Below are positions 22,412 to 34,829 of a stretch of 64,000 bases of DNA, piece by piece; the stretch's first letter is position 1; every line of letters begins with the position of its first letter. Location: the NCBI GenBank assembly GCA_900169235.1, contig FWCC01000298.1, positions 186,001 to 250,000 of the forward strand, in the 5' to 3' direction. The position numbers and the translations under genes are program-made. A model generated the notes under the pieces. The model was not told the DNA's origin and made no database searches. It was given only the letters and a program-made list of their open reading frames with translations. This DNA is from Zarea fungicola. Its lineage: Eukaryota; Ascomycota; Sordariomycetes; Hypocreales; Cordycipitaceae.

Positions 22412-25400
22412 ATGGCTGATGATTATCGATCCAATGTGCTTCCCAGGCTGCATCCCGGTGACCAGGATCGCCAACGAGATCGGGACCGCGAGCGCGAACG
22501 TGAGCGTGAGCGTGAGAGAGAGCGAGAACGGGGCCGGGAACGAGACCAAGACAGACTCCAACACTCGCGCGACGTGATGAATCAAGGGAGCTCAACAAGT
22601 GCTGCTGCTGGAGCGACCTCGTCCAGCACCTCCAGCTCCAGCACCACGCACCGACACTCCACCTTCAGCCTTCGCTCACCCACCCGCGCCCTGGCCGAAC
22701 ACAATCATCCTCCTCCTTTTGCCTCGTCTTCCATATCATCCCCGTCGGCTAGTCATCATCACCATCACCACCACCACCACCATCATCGCCATCACGACGC
22801 CAGCGCCGCCAACAACTCGGTAGTTCACGCCCAATCGCCCCCGCAACCACCACCCCTACCAACTTCCACCTCCACTGCGCGCCAGCATCACCACCATCAC
22901 CACGAGACACCCCCGGCCCCTTACCCAGCGCCTGCGCATTCTTCTGCTGCTACTGCCATCGCGGCCGCGTCTGCGCCGCCCTCCACCGCAATGACTGGGG
23001 GCTCTGCTCCTGGATTGCCCCCCCTTGGCCCCGGCGCTGGATCTCCCCCATCGTCATCTGGCCACCATCACCACCCGCCGCCGCCGCCGCATCACCAGTC
23101 GACAGCCGCGCCTCGACCTCGTTCCCCGATGCGTCCCTCCTCCAGCAGCTACTACCAATCCTCGGCTGCCGCTGATGCCCAGCACTCTCGCGATTCCAAA
23201 CCCGCCGGTAGCTTCTACGATCCCCTTACCGATACTACAACCATAAAGGAGCGCAGAGTTTCGGATTCATGGCGCAATGCGCCGCCGGCTGGCTCCCCCA
23301 AGGTAAGGATTCTATCCATCCCCTTTTTTATTCTTCTTCCATTGTCATTCGTTTTGCATCATCAATTCATCCCGTGCCCATCTCAACTTTTATCATTCTC
23401 GCATTCCTCTTCTTCCTTCCCAGTTTTTTTCTTTTTGCTTTGCTTTGCTCTGCTGGCCATCTTCCCGCGCGCCCACAAAAAATTCCCCATTCATCTCAAT
23501 TGCCTGGTATGGTTTGCTCGCCTTTTATCATTAGTGCCTGTGCACCAAATCAGCAAAGAAGGCCCAGCCAAGCCAGTAGAAATCATCCCAACCCGTTCTC
23601 TTCATCCCCCCGTGCACTCAGCAGGGGAAAAAAATTCTTGCTCCAACTATCCTTCATCAACACCATCTCGCCTCAAACCTTGCTTCAATCCTTTACCCGA
23701 AGAATAACGCAAACTGCGTCCTGCCACTTGCAGCCAGCCTCTACTCGCACATACTAACCTCCACGACAGAGTCGCGACGGCTATCCCTACCATCCGTCAT
23801 CCTCCGAAAATCATCAATCGAGTTACTACAACGGTCACTACGCGTCTCCTAGAGACTCCCGCCCATCGCCGTCTTACAATCGTCCACGCAGCCCCTTGAC
23901 ACACTCTCATCCCAACTTGGCGGCTGGCTCTCACAGCCCTCCCACCAGGCAGTCACAAATGACTTCGCCAGCACGCCATCATGCTTCCGTCTCGACGGCC
24001 CACTCGACTCCCAATGGAGCGGCCAGTATACTCAATAAGCCGGACTTAAGACCTGCGTCGCCTCTGCGGCCGGTTGCTCCCGCCCCATCAAGTGTAAGCC
24101 TAAAGCCGACAAATGTTCCCAATGTCAACCTCTCCTCCAATACACGTGCCAACTCTCTACAGACTCCCAGCCGTGCCGACCCCATGTCCTTTTCCAATAT
24201 TCTCTCCAGTGCCGAGCCTGCCAGAGCAAAGTCGCCACTGCCAGCCCTCGCTCCGGCTCCCATCGCCGAGTCGCGCGAAAAGGAACAAAACGATGAGACT
24301 GAGCCTGAAAAGGACGTCGAAACCGAAACGGAACCTCGTAGCGTAAAGGGTGCCGAGACACCTATCACTAAGAAAAAGGCTGCCCGCCGCTCAACCAAGG
24401 GCAGAGCCTCTGATATTCGCGATGCTGCCGCACCCAAGAGCCGTCGCTCATCGTCAAGAAAGGAGTCCACGCCCCGCAGTGCCGCTAAACGTCAGGCCGA
24501 TGGACAGCCCAAGCCCAAAACTTGGTCTGCCGAGATGGAAAAGAAAATTTCCAACCACGAGGACAAGATTGAAAACGAGACCGTCGACCTCGATCCCAAC
24601 GAGTTTGACGAGGCTGAATACAAGCAACGTGCTCAAAAGCGTCGCCGTCTCATGGACCAAGTTGACACCCGTCAGCAGCGTCTGCGTCGTGATGAGTTTT
24701 CTGAAAAGGAGAGCAAGCGACTCCTCGAGCACTCGGAGCTCGGCAAAAGACGATATGACGACATGTACTACGACGACGCCCTGCAAGAGGTGCGCGAGCA
24801 AGAAATCTTTGCCGAAAAGGAGCGCAAGAAGGATATGCAGCGCAAGCGTCGCCGCGAAAAGTCAATGGCCGTCACAATGGAACTGAAGGAGGCTGCTCTG
24901 GCACGTGCCGAGGCCGCAGAGGATGAGGAGGAGCGCCAAAAGCACCTCCGCGATGCCGAGAGGGCAAGCAAAAAGGCTCAGCAGACCAAGCTCATCCTTC
25001 AAAAGGGTATCAAGGGTCCTGCCCGCAATCTTGACATGAGCTTTGATGGCTCCATGTCTAGCTTTGTGGCCTCGGATGCTGAGACGGCCAAGCCCAAGAA
25101 GGGCCGCGGCGGTACCAGACCTAAGAAGTCCAAGGAGCAGAAGCAGGCCGAAAAGGATTCCGCCGTCGCCGCCCAGGCTGCCATTGACGCCGGCGAGGAG
25201 CTCCCCGCCAAGGAAGAAGCAAAGGTTCGAATCAAGATCAAGGGTCGTTCTAAGAAGGACGGCGGCAAAGAAAAGGAAAAGACCGAAGCCAAGGAAAAGG
25301 TCGACGAAGTGCCCGAGGCTGACAAGAGATTCATCTCCAAGGGCTACAACCAAATCTATGATCAGATTTGGCGTGACATGGCCCGCAAGGATGTTAACAA

Positions 25401-28400
25401 GACCTTTAAGCTTGCTGTTGATTCGTACGCCACCAGGAGCTCCAACCTCAAGAAGACGGCTATTCTTGCGTCCAAGGAAGCCAAACGCTGGCAGCTGCGC
25501 ACAAACAAGGGAACAAAGGACCTGCAGGCTCGTGCCAAGCGTGTAATGCGAGACATGATGGGCTTCTGGAAACGCAACGAACGTGAGGAGCGTGACTTGC
25601 GCAAGGCAGCAGAGAAGCAGGAGCTTGAAAACGCCAGAAAGGAAGACGCCGAGAGGGAATCCGCCCGCCAAAAGAGAAAGCTCAACTTCCTCATATCCCA
25701 GACCGAACTCTACTCTCACTTTATTGGCAAGAAGATCAAGACAGACGAGGTCGAGCGCAGTACCGATAACCCCGAGATTGCTCCGACCAGCAACGGCATG
25801 CAACACCAAAAAATGGATATTGCCGAGCCTACGGGGCCTGTCGGCAGCAAAGTAACCAACTTTGAGGACCTCGACTTTGACGCTGCCGACGATGCCGATC
25901 TCCAGGCTGCCGCCATGGCCAATGCCCAGAATGCAATTGCCGAGGCGCAACAAAAGGCCCGCGAGTTCAACCAGCAAGGTCTGGATATGGATGAGGAGGG
26001 CGAGATGAACTTCCAGAATCCAACTGGTCTTGGTGAGGTCGAGATTGAGCAGCCCAAACTCATCAATACGCAGCTCAAAGAGTACCAGCTCAAGGGTCTC
26101 AACTGGCTCGTCAACTTGTATGAACAGGGCATCAACGGTATTCTTGCTGACGAAATGGGTCTCGGAAAAACTGTCCAGTCCATCTCCGTTATGGCCTATC
26201 TTGCTGAGAAGCACGACATCTGGGGACCTTTCCTTGTTGTTGCTCCCGCTTCCACCCTTCACAACTGGCAGCAAGAAATTGTCAAGTTTGTCCCCGAGTT
26301 CAAGATCCTCCCCTACTGGGGTAGCGCTAGTGACCGAAAAGTTCTGCGAAAGTTCTGGGATCGCAAACACTCCACCTACCGCAAGGACGCGCCATTCCAT
26401 GTCTGCATTACCTCGTACCAGCTGGTTGTGTCGGACGTGGCGTACTTCCAAAAGATGAGATGGCAGTACATGATTCTTGATGAGGCCCAAGCCATCAAGA
26501 GCTCACAAAGTTCCCGTTGGAAGTCGTTGCTTGGCTTCCACTGCCGTAACCGTTTGCTACTCACCGGTACCCCCATCCAGAATAACATGCAGGAATTATG
26601 GGCATTGCTTCACTTTATCATGCCTTCACTCTTTGACTCTCACGACGAGTTTAGCGAGTGGTTCTCCAAGGATATCGAGTCTCATGCACAGAGTAACACT
26701 AAGCTCAACGAGGATCAACTCAAGCGTCTGCACATGATTTTGAAGCCCTTCATGCTTCGTCGTGTCAAGAAGCATGTGCAAAAGGAACTCGGCGACAAGA
26801 TTGAACTGGATGTATTTTGCGACCTCACCTACAGACAGCGTGCCATTTACTCCAACCTGCGCAACCAAATCAACATCATGGACCTTGTCGAAAAGGCTAC
26901 CCTGGGCGACGACCAGGACTCTGGTACACTGATGAACTTGGTCATGCAGTTCAGAAAGGTCTGCAACCACCCAGACTTGTTTGAGCGAGCCGATGTCACA
27001 TCACCGTATTCGTTTGGCTACTTTGCGGAGACTGCATCATTTATACGCGAGGGGAGCGAAGTCACGGTAGGCTACTCGTCACGCAGTTTAATTGACTACA
27101 GCCTTCCCTCGCTGGTCTGGAGTGAGGGCGGCCGCTTATACAAGGCCGGCAACGATAACCAAAGGGCGGGTTGGCGCAACAAGGCGCTCAACCATATGAT
27201 GAATATTTGGACACCCGAAAACATCAAGGAGAATGTCGACGAGAACAAAGCCTTTTCTTGGCTGCGTTTCGCTGATGCTAGCGCTGGTGATGTCTACAGA
27301 ACAGCCCACCGCAGTGTCTTTGACCGCGCGGCAGATGAGCTGGCCAAGCCTGATCGACTCAGCCAATTTGCTATTGCTTATGACGAGCACGACGACAAGT
27401 TTACACCCGGCCATACACTTTTTAAGATTACCGAGCGCAGCAATCGCAAGCCGCTTGCCGACATTACGAAAGAAGGAATCCTCTCACGCCTGATGAATGT
27501 CTCTGGTGAAACATACAGAGAGAGCGGCATTGGCCGTCTGGAGCTTGCTGGACGGCCACGAGTTTCCGCGCCCCCATTGGCGGTCTCTTCATATAGCTTT
27601 GACTCCAACTACGAAGCTCAAGATGTGCTTTTCAATGGACCAATTAGAAAGAGACTATATGGCGCGACGCCCAAGGAGGAGATGGCACTTGTCGAGAAGA
27701 AGGTGCCCTATAACCTATACCCCCAGCTCAAGCTTCTGCCCGAGCCCGACAACGAGACGAAGCGCTTCACCAACATTGGCGTTCCGTCGATGCGACGCTT
27801 CGTCACGGACAGTGGCAAGCTGGCCAAACTTGACGAGCTGCTCTTCAAGCTCAAGAACGAGAACCACCGTGTCCTGCTCTACTTCCAGATGACTCGCATG
27901 ATTGACATGATGGAAGAGTACCTGACGTACCGCAACTACAAGTATTGCCGTCTCGATGGTTCCACCAAGCTCGAAGACAGACGTGACACTGTCGCCGACT
28001 TCCAGACGCGGCCTGAAATCTTCATCTTCCTGCTCTCCACCCGTGCTGGTGGTCTCGGTATCAACCTGACGTCTGCCGATACAGTCATCTTCTACGACTC
28101 AGATTGGAACCCCACCATTGATTCGCAGGCCATGGACAGAGCGCATCGTCTCGGTCAGACAAAGCAGGTTACGGTGTACCGTCTCATCACCCGTGGCACC
28201 ATTGAGGAGCGTATCCGTAAGCGTGCCATGCAAAAGGAAGAAGTTCAGCGCGTCGTTATCCAGGGTGGCGGTGCCAGTGTCGACTTCTCTGGCCGTCGCG
28301 CTCCTGAGAACCGCAACCGTGACATTGCCATGTGGCTGGCGGACGATGAGCAGGCTGAAATGATTGAACGTCGCGAAAAGGAGCTCCTCGAGTCGGGTGA

Positions 28401-28715
28401 GCTGGACGCGAAGAAGAAGAAGGGTGGTCGCAAGAAGAAGGCCGAGGCACCGGCCAGTCTGGAAGACCTATACCATGAAGGTAAGCTACATACAATTTCT
28501 CTCTACTGCAATGCGGGTTCCTCGATATGGACGTACTGACACGTTTCCTTACAGGCGAGGGACACTTTGACGATGGCAGTCGTGCTGGCGCATCTGGCAC
28601 CGCCACACCGGCAGAAAGCGAACCTAAGAAGCGAGGCCGAAAGCCGGGCGGCGGTAAAAAAGCCAAGTCAGCCAAGCAAAGGTTAGCCATGGCTGACGGC
28701 ATGGTTGATGGCTGA
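22412..28715 (+). CDS. INO80: INO80 chromatin-remodelling ATPase
   Basis: Swi2/Snf2-type ATPase subunit of the INO80 complex, which slides nucleosomes and handles H2A.Z in transcription, replication and repair; 1920 aa. Exons are 22412-23302, 23770-28480 and 28555-28715. Residues 1-300 are low complexity: an Arg/Glu-rich run near 20-45 and several His runs. The DBINO domain ([20 protein letters not shown] onward) lies near 820-950. The helicase N-lobe has Walker A DEMGLGKT near 1095 and a DEAQ box (ILDEAQAIK) near 1203. A long insert separates the lobes. The C-lobe has [12 protein letters not shown] near 1695 and [11 protein letters not shown] and DRAHRLGQ after it. The C-terminus is basic ([12 protein letters not shown]). 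The 467-nt first intron is long for this window. Confidence 0.97.
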
Positions 28716-29565
28716 ACGAAGAGGGGGTTGGGTAGTAAGTAATACAGGAACTGGAGTCAAAAAGAGGAGACTCATTTTTGTATCAACATAATACGGGTAT
28801 TAAAAAGAAACAGGGAAGCGGGGATTCTTATTGCAACTGGATTTTTTTTTTGTCTTTTTCTCCTCGTTACTCTTTGAACAAGAGGGTAAAAGAAGGCTTT
28901 CTTTGCTAGATTTTCTTCTGTTCGCTTCTCCTCTGCTGTTTTCTTTTGACCTTGTTTTTTGATGTTTTTATTCGACATTTTTGTCATGTTGCCTCTGATT
29001 CTTTACACGATTTGCACTTGCTCTGCTTTCCTTTCGTGTCATTGTCGCAAACGGGATTCGCTAGGGAAAACAGCAAAGAAAAGCGAAGCAGAAGAAAGAT
29101 TATACACTTTTTGCTACGATTCAAGAGAAGGGGGTCGAGGTGAGCTGGTGGACTTTTTGGATGTATTACTATTAGAAATGCAGAGTACAAGAAGACGATT
29201 AAAAAAAATGTATAAATGAGAAATTTCTTTTTTGGACGGGGTTTCGCGCATAAATAGGATGAAATATTTCAAGCGTTCTTAATTGACGAGGTCGGTGGAG
29301 TATAGATTACATTTTGCGGTGCACGTTTGGTGTTGAGATGTCCAAAGCTGTAAGTGAGAAAGTGAGTGCGGAGTGAGATGATGCTGAAAATGAGTGGTGA
29401 TTGTGATCAGCCACGCCGGCGCAGAAGTCACTCTCAACTTTTCTCTGCGCTCCTATTAATACAAGCCGTGCCATTTGCATCGTTTCATTTGATTTCTTGC
29501 CTTTCATTTGCAAGTTATCTTGTTGTTCAAGGGTCCAATTTGCCTTTCGGTGGCTTCGAGGAACC
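28716..29565. other. INO80 3' flank and zinc-finger gene promoter
   Basis: 850 bp, T-rich on the plus strand, no supported gene. A 23-codon in-frame extension runs upstream of the next gene's chosen start, but its first codon is ATG at 29497, so an earlier start is possible. Confidence 0.5.
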
Positions 29566-30819
29566 ATGTCGGATACATGCGACGACACATCACGAACCGC
29601 GACACCGGAGGCACCCGCATCCCGGCGGACTCGAAACGAATACTACCTATCCGACTACGTGGGGATCCAAGTAGACCCTAGTGGACGTCTCTTCAAATCG
29701 TTTACTTGCCCGCACCTGGACACCATGTGTGATGGATGCACTCTACTCTCAGTTGCAGAGTGCCTCCAACATGAAAGGGATCACCACATGGCCCCCTATA
29801 CCTGTCTCATCTGCGGCCAAAGATTTGCCGTGGCGACGTCGCTCCGTCGCCATGCTCACTACAATGGCTCGGAGGAGAAGAGAGAAGCCATTCGGACGGC
29901 GGATGCGATCAAGCAGAGCGTTGCGAGTGTTCGTGGTGATGGCAGTACTGTCTCGTCAGTCCGTGTATACCATGGGAATGTTGAGGCCAGAAAACGGGCC
30001 ACGCGCCTCCTCGAGTTGGTGAAGGAAGAGGAGTTCGAGGAGGGAAGCCGGCGAAAGAATGATCGACGAGCCGCTGCAAAGAGAAGCAGCAAACGAGTAT
30101 CGACAAGGGATTCGGTTGTTGTGGGGGCAGTCGACGAAACAGAGGACGCCGATATGGCTGGTACTGTCCTCAACGATGAGATGCCAGAAGCGGAGGCATG
30201 GAGCTGCTGTGAAACGTGTTGCCCATTCTTTGAGCGGCACTTCCCGAGTAAGGGGGCTTATACGCAACATTTGTCATCGCAGGCCCATCAAGTATCGGCG
30301 CGAATGGGCGAAGCGCTCCTAGATCAGCTCAAAACCATATTGAATTACTCACAGACCAGCCATACCGACACCAAGGTTGTTAGCAACTGCTACAACGAGG
30401 CCGAGGCCTATTCGGCCAGGGTCAAACAGTCGAGTCCATCATCCACGGACGTGGAAATGTCCGACTACATAGCCGACCTCGGCATCACTCGAGCCAACAC
30501 GCCTCCGCCACATGCACATACCAATTTTCCCTCGCCACCAGCAACCCCGAGCACTGATACTGCACCACAGCCGCAACCGCAGCTACTACAAAGCCCGTCG
30601 TCCACAGAAGATGCACTGCCCAAGGGTCTAGCAGAACGGCTCGCCGCGACGAGAGTAGTTCTTCGCGAGCTACAATGCAATGCGCCAGGCTGCACAATGT
30701 ATCGCAAGAAAATGGCCAGTTCTCCAGCATACTGGAGCCACCTGGCGTCGTCGCCGCATATGACGGCGTTGAGGGAATGGAACGCCGCAGGTGGCGACGC
30801 CGTCTTTGTTCGTGTCTGA
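29566..30819 (+). CDS. zinc-finger protein with atypical C2H2-like modules
   Basis: Probable nuclear or nucleic-acid-binding protein, 417 aa, single exon. Three Cys/His clusters are visible: CPHLDTMCDGC with later histidines near residues 47-70; CLICGQRFAVATSLRRHAH near 86, with only one residue between the last two histidines; and CETCCPFFERH then GAYTQHLSSQAH near 224-245. A C-terminal module, CNAPGCTMYRKK then HLASSPH, lies near 373-400. The linkers contain a basic segment (SRRKNDRRAAAKRSSKR) that could be a nuclear localisation signal, and a Pro/Thr-rich region. I do not recognise a named family. The ATG at 29566 was preferred because residues upstream of it look like translated leader; 29497 is the alternative. 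Confidence 0.8.
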   Translation: MSDTCDDTSRTATPEAPASRRTRNEYYLSDYVGIQVDPSGRLFKSFTCPHLDTMCDGCTLLSVAECLQHERDHHMAPYTCLICGQRFAVATSLRRHAHYNGSEEKREAIRTADAIKQSVASVRGDGSTVSSVRVYHGNVEARKRATRLLELVKEEEFEEGSRRKNDRRAAAKRSSKRVSTRDSVVVGAVDETEDADMAGTVLNDEMPEAEAWSCCETCCPFFERHFPSKGAYTQHLSSQAHQVSARMGEALLDQLKTILNYSQTSHTDTKVVSNCYNEAEAYSARVKQSSPSSTDVEMSDYIADLGITRANTPPPHAHTNFPSPPATPSTDTAPQPQPQLLQSPSSTEDALPKGLAERLAATRVVLRELQCNAPGCTMYRKKMASSPAYWSHLASSPHMTALREWNAAGGDAVFVRV

Positions 30820-33800
30820 AAGAGAATAAGGTGGTCTATTGTGGCTACTGCCATCTTTTTTTTTTTCTGTCTGGTTGATCAACACTGTCTTGCTTGTTCA
30901 TGTCAATGAGGGTTTGAGCACTTCCCTTTCCAAGTTGGTCTCAGCCAGGGCCCACGGGAGAGGTTGGTTTAGCTCACTAGAGAATTTGGACTACTGCAGG
31001 AGAAACAAGCTTATTGTCTGACAGTGGCAAGGAGGAAAAGACATCACATGTGGACGTTTGTGGACAGGGGAATGAAGAGGTGGCTAATGTTTGGCCTGGG
31101 TTTGGAATCATATAGGGTAACGGACCCGGGAAGAGTGGTCAACCTGGCAAGCAGCTGGGCGTCTGCTTATTTCAAGCCCGTACGTATGAAGTGTGTTGAC
31201 CATCATAATCCCGTAGCTTGTCTGCCTTGCGCTGTTGAAAGAGACCTTTTCCGTAACAAAAAGAGACATCTTTTTTTCGTTTGTAATGTAGTCTCATATT
31301 TGATGCGTACGGTTGCATCGCGCAACCTCACTTAAGTTACTCGCAGCAGAGCTGCGCCGTACCGCACCGGAGGGTCGGCCGAGAGCCACTTTGGGAAATA
31401 AAATTTCATTAATGCAATGGAAGCCCTGCATCAAAGGATTATCACTTAAACAGGGGTATATAGCGTGTGCGTCGCCGGGGGGGCGGAAGCAAGTCGGTCA
31501 TGTGGCGCCGAGCTTCCAGAGTTGCTGTATGGATGGAAAGAATTCATGCCGAAATTCCTACATTGAAATCGCCTCATTCGTGACGTTTTAGTACTCTCTA
31601 TTGGATATTAGTCTTTCTTGGCACTTTGCGTGATTTCCGGGACACCACCGCGTCTCCTTGCCACACGGAATTAGGCGTGCTGATGATTATAATTCCAAGT
31701 TAGGGTCACTCTACACCACTTCCGTCCCCTCCCCGCGCTAGTCATACTTCATTTACCCGGCCAATTCACACAAACCTTTGTCTGGTCCTCGGGGTTCTTT
31801 TCCCGAGTCTCCCGAGTCTTGCTTGGCAGTCTGTCAAGCCTTTGCAGGTACCTCATTGTCGGGTTAGTAGCCCGCCTTGGCCGACAGGGTTTTGGGCCAC
31901 ATCTCGTCTGCATATCGTCGGTGCAGATGTATTCAGTTGGTGTTTACGGTCCTGAGATACTTGGAAGTTCCCGTAATTACAGTAATTCACTTGGCTGAAA
32001 CATAATAGAGCTATAGTCATAGTGGATATTCAGACTGTTGTACCTTCATGACCTTCTTCACACTCGGAAGTACGCAGAGTTGGCAATGATGTTGCCTAGT
32101 ATTCAATCGTGCCAAGACCATTTTACGAGAGCCCCCGTAAGTACCAAACCTGCTTGCACATTCAAGAATCTACTGGCCAACCAATGGATTACAGCGCAAA
32201 GGCTTGCACAGCAACCAGTGGCGAGTCCCCGATTGGCCGGTTGATGGCGCTCAGTGCGTCCAACATGTGGAAAGGGTAGCAATGTGCGTCTACGAGTATC
32301 ACGAGAGGCTAAAAGTGAAAGATGGATCGGCGTACTGAACAAGGCGTATGCAAACCCAGCTGAGTTTGGCTTGTGAAGCATATCTAGGCAACGGTCACGT
32401 ATATTCTGTGGAGTCAGGAATGAGTCTTGGTGAACCTCATCCGATAGGTGGATATACAGTCATGGCGAAGTTGCAGGCATCAAGAGAAAGGCATGCCATG
32501 GCAAATCCCCATACTATTGTACCCAAAAGTCGGGGTCGTCACCCCGACTTACCCCATCAGCTCGACAGCCCGATGAACCCGCCTTTGAGATCTCGCGGGC
32601 AGGTGGAGGAGTCTGGAAATGGGACAAGAGTGACGGGTATCCTGATCTAGCGCGCGGAACTGTATTTTTGCGTCGAATTGGGACTGTTGAATTGTGTAAA
32701 AACTCAATCCAGAACCAGCCCATGACCCCTCAAGGACCACATGCCTCGTGTACTCACGCGCAGATGTCATGCCACGGAGGCGCCAAGCTTAATGTGTAGC
32801 TAAGAAAGAATGTTTTCAGTGAGAAGCTGCGGTATGAACTGTAACGGTCGCAGCGGCAGTTGATGCAAGGGCATGGAGGCTCAAGAGGAGGCTGAAATGC
32901 GGCCTTGTGAATGGAGGACAAATAGCTGTCAGTGAATGGAGGTATTTTTCCGTCTCCCAGCTTCGCTCTTTTCGGCCAGCTTGCAGTAGCCGCCGCACCG
33001 CCGCCACGAGTTGAGTAAATTTTGCCGGGCAAGCACGGGCGTCGTAGCCGGATCGCCGGCGCTCATTCGACCTGAACAGATTCAACTGGCAAGGCTTGTT
33101 TGCAGTCAAGCTCTATTTGTAAAAATACATAGCCTTGAGATTTTGCAAGTATTAGCTATGGTGGACATGCGGCGACGCATTCGGGCCATCTGGTGGGAGG
33201 CGTGGGGTTGGAGTAGCTTGATACGTTGCAGCAACGATTATTCCGGGTATTCAACTGGCCAAAATAGAAAGCAAAATGCCCATCATACGCAGTTACGGTT
33301 ATTCAACGGCGTCTGGTCTGACATGACCCCTGTCCTGCGCCATGTGTACTTCTGTGTTTGGGGGCGTTAGCGGCCGAGGACAACAGCACAGTGCGTAGAT
33401 CGCGGCTTGAATGGAGAAAGAGGGGCTCTTAAATCTCATTCGTGGAACTGAGTTCTTCCGCCACGGGGTCCTCCAATTAGAAAGGGGCAGCCTCCCAAGC
33501 CCATCTGAGTGTATTGGCCAAGATGATGGGCTGTCAGCTACGATCGAGTTTGGAGACGGGCCTGTGGGTTATTGCTTTTTTGCTTCGTTTGCAACAAACC
33601 CCGTGGGGAAGGCTCTGGTGGCTGCGTTGAGGTCGAAGTGGGCGGTCAAGGTTGAATTTAGGCTTTCTTTTCACTAATCAAACAGAGGCTTGACGACTGC
33701 GAAGAAGCGATGCAATGTGACATTGGACGGATCGATTGTGCGGATGCAACGGTCTTTGCAACGTATTGGGGATGCTAGAGACCACGTCCACAAAGCATAT

Positions 33801-34829
33801 ACCTAGTATGTAGCTGAGTTTTTAGGCGAGGGAGGGCAAACCAATTATGTAAATCAAGAGACTCAGAGACCAATGTGGCATGATGCTTAGCCCATTCAGC
33901 AGGCTACAACGACATGTAAACGGCGCCCCTGTCAGTAATCAATAGCCGGAGCGTGATACAGGTGTGGTGGAGCGTGATAAAATTTATGCATGACGGACGG
34001 GTCCAGAGCAGAACAGGTTGTTGTCTAAGGAGGATTGGGGCAGCCCTAGGCGAGCCGCCTTGGGAGGCTTGGAGGAGGAGGCTTGAGATGGCTGTCAAAC
34101 TGCGGAGAAAGGGCCGGCTGGGCTGCCAGTGCCTGCCCGCACAGTGCCAGTTTCCAAGTGTCTCTCCAGGCTCCCCAAAGTATGTGGCTCCCCTCCCCTT
34201 GGTTTCTGGAGCAGGCTGGCCCCCCCAGCGGAGCAGCGCTGTAGAACTCCCCCGGAATCCACTCCAGTCAGCCCGCCCCATCAGGGCCGGCAGTGCGCAC
34301 AGTGCCGCTACAGTGCGCCATGGCGCTCTCCTCAGGTCCGTGCCAATCACCACCAAAAAACATCGAGGGCACGACACGAAGTCATGCAGCTAGTCAATCT
34401 ATTACTGGAAGTCTGGGCCGTCTGGCTTGCCAAGTCCCTGCAAATAGAAAGCCACCGCAACTTCATCTTAGACCGGGGTAAACCTCCAGCGCCAGCTTTC
34501 TTCGTCTAGTCCCCAGTTGAGACTACTCTTCCTCATCGTGTTCTTAAGCCCGTCGCTCCCCCTCCCTCTCAAGACTTCTTTTTGCTGCTTCATTCCATCC
34601 CTCTCTCGCCCGGCTGGATCCCCCCCCCCCCCCCCCCCCCNNCCCCCCCCCCCCCTCCTCGTCTCAATTCAATACCCCAGACGTTTGGTTGCGACTTGCG
34701 TTGCCACCGTTGAGGCTAATCTAGATCGTTCGCTGCTTCAGACACGCCCGACCTCTTGTCACCTCCAACCACGGCGAACATCAGCACCAACAACCTTCCA
34801 AATCCTCAACAGCACAAAAATCGCCCATC
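30820..34829. other. gene-poor stretch, about 4 kb
   Basis: No supported gene or RNA. It contains a perfect 10-bp hairpin with a 4-nt loop at 32527-32550 and, at the right end, the poly-C run and leader of the sugar transporter. Open frames up to about 157 codons overlap on both strands near 33.9-34.4 kb without motifs and read as GC-rich chance frames. Confidence 0.55.
34620..34655. repeat. poly-C run with two undetermined bases (assembly gap)
   Basis: A C homopolymer interrupted by nn at 34641-34642. Its true length is unknown. It lies about 175 bp upstream of the sugar transporter ATG, inside the likely leader or promoter. Confidence 0.95.

Noticed and set aside
24862..26490. 542-codon frame on the minus strand
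   Set aside because: Lies wholly antisense to the conserved DBINO and helicase region of INO80; Leu/Gly-rich translation without motifs. An artefact of codon bias on the true strand.
33904..34393. Overlapping frames of 146-157 codons on both strands
   Set aside because: GC-rich segment with low stop density on both strands; neither translation resembles a protein family.
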